A model generated the notes under the pieces. That model saw only the letters and a list, made by a program, of their open reading frames with translations, searched no databases and was not told where the DNA came from. A program made the translations under genes and the position numbers. A DNA stretch of 64,000 nucleotides from Colwellia sp. (GTDB lineage Bacteria > Pseudomonadota > Gammaproteobacteria > Enterobacterales > Alteromonadaceae). This document shows positions 8,078-15,974 of the stretch, piece after piece. The DNA is taken from contig JAHDIK010000010.1 in assembly GCA_020630795.1 (NCBI GenBank), forward strand, positions 17,609 through 81,608, written 5' to 3'. How positions within the stretch are numbered: the stretch's first letter is position 1; every line of letters starts with the position of its first letter.

Positions 8078-8962
8078 ATGACGACAAAAGAATACGAAAG
8101 TTATTACGTACCAGCGCAAAGCCATTGGCCTATTGTGGGTGCAGTTGCGTTATTTTTAATTGCAATTGGTGCTGGTAGCTATGTATCTACCATAAACACT
8201 GAAGAAAGTGGTATTGGTGGTTACTTGCTTATTGCTGGTATTTGTTTAGTGGTATACATGCTTTACGGTTGGTTTAGTAATGTAATCAATGAATCGATGG
8301 CGGGTAAATATAGTCATCAAATGGATAACTCATTTCGACAAGGAATGAGCTGGTTTATTTTTTCAGAGGTTATGTTTTTTGCTGCTTTTTTTGGTGCGCT
8401 TTTTTACGCACGGATGCTTTCGGTGCCGTGGTTAGGTGGTGCGGGAAGTAACGAAATGACAGGTGCTGTTTTATGGCCTGAATTTACAGCAGCATGGCCA
8501 TTATTAAAAACGCCAGATGGTACTGAAACAACACAAATGGGTTGGTATGGACTACCGTTAATTAATACTATTTTATTACTAACATCTTCAGTTACTGCGC
8601 ATTTTGCACATTCAGCGTTAGAAAAAGATAATCGTAGCGGCTTAAAACTCTGGTTAGGGTTAACGATACTGCTTGGTATTGTGTTCTTATTCTTCCAAGT
8701 TCAAGAATATGCTCATGGTTATTCTGACGAAATGAAATTGTATATGACCAGTGGTATCTACGGCTCAACATTTTATTTGTTAACCGGATTTCACGGTATG
8801 CACGTTACCTTAGGTACCATCATGTTGATTATTGTGTTCTTACGCGTATTAAAAGGGCACTTTACCTCAACTAACGCTTTTGCGTTTGAAGCTGCAAGTT
8901 GGTACTGGCACTTTGTTGATGTGGTTTGGGTATTTCTCTTTGTATTTGTTTACATTATTTAA
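8078..8962 (+). CDS. ctaE: Cytochrome c oxidase subunit III
   Basis: 294 residues from the ATG at 8078, chosen for the GAGGGG ribosome site; an in-frame ATG at 8063 overlaps that site. It has seven predicted helices, with family motifs SEVMFFAAFFGALFYAR, VTAHFAHSALE, FQVQEYAHGY, and TGFHGMHVTLGTIML near the end, followed by WYWHFVDVVWVFLFVFVYI. Subunit III stabilises the oxidase core and its oxygen and proton entry. It is the last of the core subunit genes. Confidence 0.96.
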   Translation: MTTKEYESYYVPAQSHWPIVGAVALFLIAIGAGSYVSTINTEESGIGGYLLIAGICLVVYMLYGWFSNVINESMAGKYSHQMDNSFRQGMSWFIFSEVMFFAAFFGALFYARMLSVPWLGGAGSNEMTGAVLWPEFTAAWPLLKTPDGTETTQMGWYGLPLINTILLLTSSVTAHFAHSALEKDNRSGLKLWLGLTILLGIVFLFFQVQEYAHGYSDEMKLYMTSGIYGSTFYLLTGFHGMHVTLGTIMLIIVFLRVLKGHFTSTNAFAFEAASWYWHFVDVVWVFLFVFVYII

Positions 8963-8969
8963 AACTAGG

Positions 8970-9179
8970 TTAATAAGGTCTAGGGTTTGGAGTAATGAAG
9001 CCAGTTAAAATGCCTATCAGCATTAATATAACAATAAAGGCTGAAATCATTACTCTTCTCCCAATAAATTTCGACATTGATGGTTGATTAGGATCTCTTT
9101 TATTCATCACAATCAGTGCTTTAAATAGGTTATAAACCATAAAGATTAGGCAGCCAACTAGTATTATTTTAACGATCAA
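8970..9179 (-). CDS. DUF2909 small membrane protein
   Basis: 69 residues with two membrane helices (about 3-20 and 45-64) separated by a short basic loop, NKRDPNQPSMSKFIGRR. This matches the DUF2909 twin-helix proteins habitually found beside oxidase subunit III and SURF1 genes. It is encoded on the opposite strand to its neighbours, converging on subunit III with an 7-bp gap. The function is unknown; its location suggests a role in oxidase assembly. Confidence 0.75.
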   Translation of the reverse strand: MIVKIILVGCLIFMVYNLFKALIVMNKRDPNQPSMSKFIGRRVMISAFIVILMLIGILTGFITPNPRPY

Positions 9180-9220
9180 TTTGCCGTCTCCTATTGCTGT
9201 TTTATTGAGGATTTAATCGT

Positions 9221-9940
9221 TTGAATAAGTTGTTATCAAACATTCGTTTACCTTGGTTGATATTTACCCTACTGGTTTTTACAGCATTAGTAAAATTAGG
9301 ATTATGGCAAACGGACAGAGCCATAGAAAAAGAACAAAGGTTATTGAAAATTGAGAAGCTCACTCATCAACAAGCTTTATCAATTGACGAAGTGCTGAGT
9401 TTGTCTATTGAGAATGTTAACGATTTTCCAGTGCAAATAACTGGGGAATTTGAACCTAATATTTTATTTTTACTCGATAATCAAACCAATAATGGTCGAT
9501 TGGGTTACCGAGTTTACCAAGTGTTAAACACAGAGCGACACGCTATTTTAGTTAATTTAGGCTGGGTACAAGGTTCAATTAATAGAAATGAGTTACCCGA
9601 TGTTTCAACTATTGTCGGACAACGTACTTTTAAAGGCCATGTTCGGTTAATTGAAAAAGGCATTGTATTAACTGAACAAACGTATAACGCAGTAACTTGG
9701 CCATTACGCGTTCAACAAATTGATTTAGAAAAATTTTCAGACATTACCGATAAACAACTTTTACCCTTTGTTGTTTATGTCGCTGAAACGGAAGAGGTTG
9801 GTTATACAAAGAATTGGCAGCCAATTGTTATGCCACCAGAAAAACATAGAGCTTACGCATTTCAGTGGTTTAGTTTATCAATAGCATGGGTATTACTGAT
9901 GTTATGGGCATCAATTAAGTTTAATAAACAAAATAATTAA
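9221..9940 (+). CDS. SURF1 family oxidase assembly protein
   Basis: 239 residues from a TTG start with GAGG about 10 bases upstream; no ATG fits. The SURF1 layout is seen: an N-terminal helix (about 10-28) followed by GLWQTDRAIEKEQ, a periplasmic domain with NGRLGYRVYQV and VNLGWVQGS, the motif KHRAYAFQWFSLS, and a second helix at the C-terminus. The family helps insert heme a into subunit I. It opens the assembly-factor half of the cluster. Confidence 0.92.
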   Translation: MNKLLSNIRLPWLIFTLLVFTALVKLGLWQTDRAIEKEQRLLKIEKLTHQQALSIDEVLSLSIENVNDFPVQITGEFEPNILFLLDNQTNNGRLGYRVYQVLNTERHAILVNLGWVQGSINRNELPDVSTIVGQRTFKGHVRLIEKGIVLTEQTYNAVTWPLRVQQIDLEKFSDITDKQLLPFVVYVAETEEVGYTKNWQPIVMPPEKHRAYAFQWFSLSIAWVLLMLWASIKFNKQNN

Positions 9941-9953
9941 AAGGCTTAGTCGT

Positions 9954-10514
9954 ATGAGTGCAGCACAGCAAAAAAAATCTCGTCGTAATTTATTGATGGT
10001 TGTTGGCGCTTTCGTGCTACCTATTGTGTTGGCTAAATTAGCTTTAACACAGAATTGGTTAGATTATGGCGTAACTAACAAAGGTCAACTTGTTGAGAAT
10101 GAACTCACCCTAAGCGACTTAGGGATCAGCTCTCCCGATTTAAATAAAATGTGGCTTATTATGTACGCGTTGCCACAAGAATGTAACGTAGAGTGCGAAC
10201 AAACCTTACTGAGTGTAAATAACACGTATGTTGCACTTGGACGCGAAATGCCAAGAGTTAAAAACGTCGCTTTGTATCAACAGCATCTGTCTTCTGAACA
10301 ACTATCACAAATAGATATTGATAAATGGTCAGTGCTGCCAACGCCCACTAATACTCACCCGCTTATTCAACAACCAACCGTTTTGCTGGTGGACCCTTTA
10401 GGAAATATTATTTTAGAGCACCCATTGCCAGCTAACGATGAAGAGCAAGCGTTGTTTGGTAAAGGCATTCTTGCTGATATGAAAAAGCTGCTTAAATACT
10501 CAAAAATTGGGTAA
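9954..10514 (+). CDS. Membrane-anchored protein of the oxidase cluster, function unknown
   Basis: 186 residues: a basic start, one membrane helix (about 12-31) and a periplasmic domain. The segment WLIMYALPQECNVECEQTLLSV followed later by TVLLVDPLGNIILEHPLP resembles the strand-Cys-helix and VDPxGxxxxxY layout of SCO/thioredoxin folds, with the Cys pair spaced CNVEC. It is flanked by SURF1 and heme A synthase genes and overlaps the upstream frame of the latter. It is a possible copper or redox assembly factor by inference; no family name recognised. Confidence 0.75.
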   Translation: MSAAQQKKSRRNLLMVVGAFVLPIVLAKLALTQNWLDYGVTNKGQLVENELTLSDLGISSPDLNKMWLIMYALPQECNVECEQTLLSVNNTYVALGREMPRVKNVALYQQHLSSEQLSQIDIDKWSVLPTPTNTHPLIQQPTVLLVDPLGNIILEHPLPANDEEQALFGKGILADMKKLLKYSKIG

Positions 10515-10518
10515 CGAT

Positions 10519-11523
10519 ATGAGCCAAAATATTATAAAAATAAGACAACTCGTTATCGTAAGTATATTGCTAGCCATTGTTGTTGTAAGCCTGGGCGCAT
10601 ATACACGATTAACACATGCAGGGTTAGGGTGTCCTGATTGGCCGGGATGTTACGGTTTGATAGATGTACCTGAAACAGCCGAACAAATTTTAAAAGCTGA
10701 ACAAGCATTTCCTGAACGACCTGTAGAACCACAAAAAGCATGGAATGAGATGATCCACCGTTACTTTGCAGGAGCGTTAGGATTACTTATTTTAGCGATA
10801 GCGTTTTTGTCTGTTAAAAATCGAGAGGTAGGCACACCAGTATTCTTACCGCTGTTTATTTTAGTTGTTGTGACCTTTCAAGCGGCTCTAGGTATGTGGA
10901 CCGTTACAATGAAACTAATGCCCATTGTTGTTATGGCTCATTTACTTGGTGGGTTAACAACATTGTGTTTGTTGTTTTTGTTATATCTGCGCTTGAAGCG
11001 ATTCCATATTCGGGAAGGTAATACTACGCTCAGAAGTTATGCTAAATATGGCTTTATTGGCATTGTTATTTTAACTGCTCAAATAGCGCTTGGCGGTTGG
11101 ACGTCTTCAAATTATGCGGCATTAGTGTGTACTGAATTACCTATATGTCAATCAGGCTGGGAAGAACAATTAACCTTTGAAGAGTCCTTTGATCTTATTC
11201 CACCAGAGCGTGATACCTACGAATTTGGCCATTTAACCCACGACTCTCGGGTAACTATACATGTTATGCATCGCTTTGGCGCGATTGTTACTACTATTTA
11301 TTTAGTGTGGCTGGCGTTTGTGGTTATGCGCAAGTCCACCTCCGCGTACTTTAAAAATACATCGCTCGGTTTGTTGGTCGTTTTAAGCTGCCAAATTGGG
11401 TTAGGTGTTAGCAATATTTGGTTTTCTTTACCCTTGGGAGTTGCTGTTGCACACAATGTTGTAGCGGCTTGTTTAATGCTCACCCTTATCACCTTAGCTT
11501 ATGGCTTAAAGCGGAAAATTTAG
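10519..11523 (+). CDS. ctaA: Heme A synthase (CtaA/COX15)
   Basis: 334 residues from the ATG at 10519; the TTG at 10507 overlaps the previous gene. Eight membrane helices. Typical motifs: [21 protein letters not shown] near the start, [38 protein letters not shown], and in the second half [25 protein letters not shown] and [10 protein letters not shown], with the conserved His heme ligands. It oxidises the C8 methyl of heme O to give heme A for subunit I. It is cotranscribed with the heme O synthase gene. Confidence 0.96.
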   Translation: MSQNIIKIRQLVIVSILLAIVVVSLGAYTRLTHAGLGCPDWPGCYGLIDVPETAEQILKAEQAFPERPVEPQKAWNEMIHRYFAGALGLLILAIAFLSVKNREVGTPVFLPLFILVVVTFQAALGMWTVTMKLMPIVVMAHLLGGLTTLCLLFLLYLRLKRFHIREGNTTLRSYAKYGFIGIVILTAQIALGGWTSSNYAALVCTELPICQSGWEEQLTFEESFDLIPPERDTYEFGHLTHDSRVTIHVMHRFGAIVTTIYLVWLAFVVMRKSTSAYFKNTSLGLLVVLSCQIGLGVSNIWFSLPLGVAVAHNVVAACLMLTLITLAYGLKRKI

Positions 11524-11531
11524 GAGCACAT

Positions 11532-12449
11532 ATGAATACCACAACGTCTCAATTAGCTACATCGAATGTTTCGCATAACCAAACTACGTGGCGCGATTAT
11601 TACGAAATTACCAAACCTAGAGTTGTGGCGCTGTTGGTATTAACTGCGCTTGTTGGTATGAGTTTATCTGTACCGGGTGCAATACCTTGGCAAGTGTTAA
11701 TACCTGCCATGTTGGGTATTGGATTATTGTCGTCAGCGGCGGCAGCTATTAATCACATTGTTGACGAGCGCATCGACAGTGAAATGGGGCGAACGTACAA
11801 CCGTCCTTTACCCAACGGACGATTAAGTGCTAAAAATGCGATTACCTTTGCTGTGTCGATCGCTATTTTGGGGTTTGTTGTTTTGTATGGGTTGGTTAAT
11901 CCATTAACGGCATGGTTAACCTTGTCAGGGTTAGTTGGATACAGCTTTGTATATACAATGTACTTAAAGCGAGCAACACCGCAAAATATTACTATTGGTG
12001 GTTTAGCTGGCGCCATTCCACCGTTGCTTGGTTGGACGGCCATGACCAATGAAGTACACGCTCATGCATTATTGTTAGTGTTAATTGTTTTTACTTGGAC
12101 ACCCCCACATTTTTGGGCATTAGCCATTCATAGAAAAGATGAATACGCGAAAGTAAATATTCCGATGATGCCAGTAACTCATGGTGTTGAATTTACTAAA
12201 ACTCAAATACTGCTATATACCGTTTTGTTGTTTGTGGTGGGGCTGTTGCCTTATTTGGTTGGCATGTCTAACTGGCTTTATTTAATTGGCGCTGTTGTAT
12301 TGAATGTGGCGTTTTTTATGTATGCATGGAAATTAAAGTTTAACCCCAATGAAAATACGGCAATGGACACCTTTAAGTTTTCTATCGTGCATTTAATGGC
12401 GTTATTTATTATTTTGTTAGTAGATCATTACGCTTTACCTATATCATAA
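11532..12449 (+). CDS. ctaB: Protoheme IX farnesyltransferase (heme O synthase)
   Basis: 305 residues from the ATG at 11532 with GGAGCA ahead of it. UbiA-type prenyltransferase with about nine helices. Aspartate-rich substrate motif [20 protein letters not shown] (around residue 75) and the second motif [16 protein letters not shown] are present, as is the family signature [17 protein letters not shown]. It attaches a farnesyl group to heme B to make heme O, the substrate of CtaA just upstream (8-bp gap). Confidence 0.97.
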   Translation: MNTTTSQLATSNVSHNQTTWRDYYEITKPRVVALLVLTALVGMSLSVPGAIPWQVLIPAMLGIGLLSSAAAAINHIVDERIDSEMGRTYNRPLPNGRLSAKNAITFAVSIAILGFVVLYGLVNPLTAWLTLSGLVGYSFVYTMYLKRATPQNITIGGLAGAIPPLLGWTAMTNEVHAHALLLVLIVFTWTPPHFWALAIHRKDEYAKVNIPMMPVTHGVEFTKTQILLYTVLLFVVGLLPYLVGMSNWLYLIGAVVLNVAFFMYAWKLKFNPNENTAMDTFKFSIVHLMALFIILLVDHYALPIS

Positions 12450-12483
12450 CCCGTGTGTTTTACTGATAAGCTTATAAAAAAAT

Positions 12484-13122
12484 ATGACTAAAGTTTTATA
12501 TACCATTGTTGCGTTAGCGGCTGCTTTAACCGGTGCTTTGCTGTTTAATCAACTTAATCAAAAGCCGATGCCCGAGCATGCTTTATATTATAAGCAAGCG
12601 CGAGATATCAAACCGTTTGAGATGACAGATCACCAAGGGAAAGCTTTCTCTAACGCGCAGTTTAATGGTAAATGGTCGTGGATTTTTTTCGGTTACACTT
12701 CTTGCCCAGATGTTTGTCCTACCACTTTACAAGACTTAAATTTTATCTATTCTGATTTGAAAGCTATAGCTAACAACACACAGGTTGTATTAGTGTCGGT
12801 AGACCCAAAGCGAGACACAACAGAAAGGCTCGCAGGCTATATAAAGTATTTTAATAAAGAGTTTGTCGCAATAAATGCGGGTCACGATGTGTTGTTTCCA
12901 TTTGCTCGAAATTTAGGACTAATGTACGCCATTAATGACGGTGAACACGAGCATAATGGCATGTACACCGTGGATCATAGTTCTTCAATGGTATTGATTA
13001 ATCCAAATGGCCAAATAGTCGCTATTTTTAAACCAAATCAAGCGCTAGGACTTTTACCAACGGTTGATGGTGAAAAGCTGGTTAGTGATTTTGCTAAAAT
13101 TGTAGCGATTAATCCTAGTTAG
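12484..13122 (+). CDS. SCO1/SenC family copper chaperone
   Basis: 212 residues. An N-terminal anchor (about 4-22) precedes a thioredoxin-like domain with the copper motif CPDVCP (Cys74, Cys78) and the third ligand His165 in TVDHSSSMVLINP. It supplies copper to the CuA site of subunit II and guards its thiol state. It is the last gene of the oxidase cluster, 34 bp after ctaB, and its stop overlaps the convergent deacetylase gene by 4 bp. Confidence 0.95.
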   Translation: MTKVLYTIVALAAALTGALLFNQLNQKPMPEHALYYKQARDIKPFEMTDHQGKAFSNAQFNGKWSWIFFGYTSCPDVCPTTLQDLNFIYSDLKAIANNTQVVLVSVDPKRDTTERLAGYIKYFNKEFVAINAGHDVLFPFARNLGLMYAINDGEHEHNGMYTVDHSSSMVLINPNGQIVAIFKPNQALGLLPTVDGEKLVSDFAKIVAINPS

Positions 13123-14198
13123 GTTAATGGAAACCAAGAACCGTCTGCATTGGTAATAAACCAGGGTTGCGAAAACCAATAAAATCGTCCAGGTTTTGAT
13201 ATGCTTGCAGCGGTGCAGTTACTTCTTGCTCTACCTACTTTTAATGACCCACTAAACTCAATGGTAAATTGAGTTTTACTAATCCAATTCAGTTCTTGTT
13301 TACCTAAACCCGATACATAGCAGGTTAATGCGCCTCGATAGAAGTCTTTAACGTTTACTGTAAAGGTTACCGATGTAAGCTCGCCTTCCTTAAAAATTGT
13401 TTGAGACGGACTATGCTTGCCAGCGTAATCTGGCATTAGTGTTAACGGTAGCGAATGAATTTTGTCTTTAAGGTTTTCAAGCTTATCGTAAGGAATAGAC
13501 GCAGGAAACCTTGGCACTATTGTTAAGTCAGTCGATGTTCCTAATGCTCCCGATTGTTGTGTAAAACCTACAAAATCATGTTTAGTTAGCCATTGCTGAA
13601 TAGCCGTTGAGTATTCTCCATATGGGTAAGCAAAAAACCGCCAGTTTTGCCCTGTGTGTTTACTAATAAGTTGTTCGGCTTCGAGTAGTTTTTCAGTTTG
13701 GTTTTTAAACCACTGATCTTTATCAACACCTGCGGTAGGGCGAACAAATGAATCGTGGGTGAATCCATGATTCGCAATAGTTACCTCATTCGGGGTTGAT
13801 TTAGCCAAAAAGCTAAGTTGTTCCCAAGATAGATATAAAGAAGAGTTTGATTGAACCGACACAGGATTAACAAAAATCGTGTACGGATAGTTAAATTTGT
13901 CGAGCAGTGGTTTAGCGTGAGTTAAATTATTGGTATATGCGTCATCAAATGTTATTACAACACTTTTGCTGGGAAGTGTTTCGTTGTTTCGAATGGCTTT
14001 AATCGCTGTTGGTAATGGTAATACAACAAAGCCTTCGTCATGCAAAAATTGTAGATGATTTTCAAATTGTTCGGGTGAAATACTGGTGCTTGGTGGTGTT
14101 GACTCACTTACATGGTGATACAGTAAAATAACCGTCGCTTGGCTTGAACTTATAAAAAGTAAGAAAAAAATAATCGTGATCAAAAAACGGTGAAGCAT
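13119..14198 (-). CDS. Exported polysaccharide deacetylase family protein
   Basis: 359 residues with a signal peptide (about 1-21, ending SSSQA). The NodB homology domain follows: ILLYHHVS, then VVITFDDAYTNN (motif 1, catalytic and metal Asp pair), NHGFTHDSF (motif 2, HxxxH-type) and RFFAYPYGEYS (motif 3). A C-terminal beta-rich domain of about 120 residues is of unknown role. The family removes N- or O-acetyl groups from surface polysaccharide or peptidoglycan. It stands alone, away from the glycan loci at the right of the window. Confidence 0.88.
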   Translation of the reverse strand: MLHRFLITIIFFLLFISSSQATVILLYHHVSESTPPSTSISPEQFENHLQFLHDEGFVVLPLPTAIKAIRNNETLPSKSVVITFDDAYTNNLTHAKPLLDKFNYPYTIFVNPVSVQSNSSLYLSWEQLSFLAKSTPNEVTIANHGFTHDSFVRPTAGVDKDQWFKNQTEKLLEAEQLISKHTGQNWRFFAYPYGEYSTAIQQWLTKHDFVGFTQQSGALGTSTDLTIVPRFPASIPYDKLENLKDKIHSLPLTLMPDYAGKHSPSQTIFKEGELTSVTFTVNVKDFYRGALTCYVSGLGKQELNWISKTQFTIEFSGSLKVGRARSNCTAASISKPGRFYWFSQPWFITNADGSWFPLT

Positions 14199-14402
14199 GA
14201 AGGTCTCTATCGTAAAAGGAAGTTAACGTAATGCTTGTTTAAGCGGCGCTATTGTATGTGAAAACACAATGAATGTAGAGCTGAAACCTTAATCACCATA
14301 ATTCACAGACCATTGTTTTGCTTTCTTAATCGTTGAGCGTTATTCTGCTGTTACCTTATATCTCCGATAAAACGAATAATATTATTCAATTAAGGACTCA
14401 TC

Positions 14403-14825
14403 ATGGAAGTAAAACTTGCCGATAGCCAAACAGATTTTCAACGTATTGCAGTAGTTATGCAGCAACTTCGAACGCAGTTTCCTGTTAGTTATATTAAAAA
14501 GCAAATGATTGAACAAATGGAAGACGGCTATCAAATTGCCTATATTGAAAAAGACAATGAAATTTTGTGTGTCGCAGGATTTGTTATTGGGAAAAAGCTG
14601 TCTTGGGGTAAGCATATTTACGTTGATGATATTGTTACAAATGAAAATACGCGTTCAAAATCTGCAGGCTCAGCAATGGTGAAATGGCTTAAACAACATG
14701 CAAAAGAAAATGGATGTCAGCAAATACATTTAGACGCGGGTGTGCAACGTTACATGGCACATAAGTTTTATTTAAGAGAAGGTTTTATTATTGCGAGCCA
14801 CCATTTTTCAATTAGCCCACTGTAG
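14403..14825 (+). CDS. GNAT family N-acetyltransferase
   Basis: 140 residues covering the GNAT fold: IYVDDIVTNENTRSKSAGSAMVKWL holds strand 4 and the acetyl-CoA pyrophosphate loop (R-x-K-S-A-G-S-A), and LDAGVQRYMAHKFYLREGFIIASHHF is the usual C-terminal part. The substrate is unknown. It is a single gene with its own terminator. Confidence 0.88.
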   Translation: MEVKLADSQTDFQRIAVVMQQLRTQFPVSYIKKQMIEQMEDGYQIAYIEKDNEILCVAGFVIGKKLSWGKHIYVDDIVTNENTRSKSAGSAMVKWLKQHAKENGCQQIHLDAGVQRYMAHKFYLREGFIIASHHFSISPL

Positions 14826-14854
14826 CGTGTAATACCGTTTACTAAAAACGAGTT

Positions 14855-14880
14855 AATAGCGGCACTATGTCGCTATTTTT
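14855..14880 (+). terminator. Rho-independent terminator of the GNAT gene
   Basis: AATAGCG (14855-14861) pairs with CGCTATT (14871-14877) and is followed by TTT. The stem reads into the stop codon of the convergent gene, so it may serve both. Confidence 0.6.
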
Positions 14881-15133
14881 GATCTGCTTTATAGGGATTT
14901 TTTAGCTTATAAGAAATATTGAGTAAACGATTCGCGAAAATTCCCGCATACCCATAAGCAGAAACACTAATGCCTATTGTAATAAAAGTAATGCCTAGTA
15001 TTTGCCAACAATGGTGTGTGTAGTAGCCCAAAAAAATAAATATAACACCAATAGTAAAAAGGCCAAGTCCACGCATAAATAACACTAAGCTATGCTGAGG
15101 ATCTTGACCTAATTTTTCTAAAACAACCTTCAT
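14873..15133 (-). CDS. Small inner-membrane protein, unknown
   Basis: 86 residues with two or three hydrophobic segments (about 19-36, 43-61). It starts MKVVLEKLGQDPQHS and ends in a basic tail. Encoded 33 bp downstream of nfuA on the same strand, so likely cotranscribed with it. No family recognised. Confidence 0.6.
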   Translation of the reverse strand: MKVVLEKLGQDPQHSLVLFMRGLGLFTIGVIFIFLGYYTHHCWQILGITFITIGISVSAYGYAGIFANRLLNISYKLKNPYKADQK

Positions 15134-15166
15134 AAAGTCGTTATATTACTTGGGTATCGAAAGATG

Positions 15167-15745
15167 TTAGTAGTATGAGTGTTCACCACGTTCGTGTTCT
15201 GTCATATCTTTAACACCTTTAATTTCGTCACCCATTATTTCTATTAATTGTTTTTCAATGCCGTCTTTTACGGTTACATCGATTTGACTACAACCGTTAC
15301 AGCCACCACCAAATTGGAGTACGGCGTAACCGTCTTCAGTAATTTCCATCAGTGTACATTCGCCACCGTGACCAGCTAACTGAGGGTTTACTTCTGCTTT
15401 TAAAAAGTAATCAACACGGTCAAAAAGAGGTGCGTCGTCATTCACTTTACGTAACTTAGCATTTGGCGCTTTAAGTGTAAGTTGAGAACCCATTTGATCA
15501 GTTACAAAGTCTATCTCAGCATCTTCTAAAAAAGGTTTGCTGTCAGCGTCGATATACGCTGAAAAACCTTCGAATGGAATTTCGATATCTTCAGGTTCAA
15601 TTGCATCGGCAGGACAATATGACACACCACATTCAGCGCTTGCTGTTCCAGGGTTTACAACGAATACACGAATACTTGTTCCCTCAGCTTGTTGAGATAA
15701 TAATTTACCAAAATGAGCTTGGGCAGTTTCTGAAATATTGATCAT
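15167..15745 (-). CDS. nfuA: Fe/S biogenesis protein NfuA
   Basis: 192 residues. An N-terminal degenerate A-type carrier domain (about 1-90) is followed by the C-terminal Nfu domain with the cluster-binding CxxC in [19 protein letters not shown]. NfuA carries [4Fe-4S] clusters to target enzymes under oxidative stress or iron limitation. It is usually found near comF/bioH in gammaproteobacteria, as here. Confidence 0.97.
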   Translation of the reverse strand: MINISETAQAHFGKLLSQQAEGTSIRVFVVNPGTASAECGVSYCPADAIEPEDIEIPFEGFSAYIDADSKPFLEDAEIDFVTDQMGSQLTLKAPNAKLRKVNDDAPLFDRVDYFLKAEVNPQLAGHGGECTLMEITEDGYAVLQFGGGCNGCSQIDVTVKDGIEKQLIEIMGDEIKGVKDMTEHERGEHSYY

Positions 15746-15974
15746 AGTAGGTTTCTACTCTCTACGGGTACATTAAACATAAGACGAAATACTTGAGTAA
15801 TTTGCTCAAGTATGAGGCTATTTTACTCTTCAAACATGTTTGGTGCTAGTGATACTTTGAAATAAACCACTAAATTGGTGGTAACACCTAGTGTAAATTG
15901 GCGTTGTTTGGTATTTTTATAGATACGCGTTAACTTCTTATAACTAGAGCGCGTGCAACATTTAAGGATAACCG

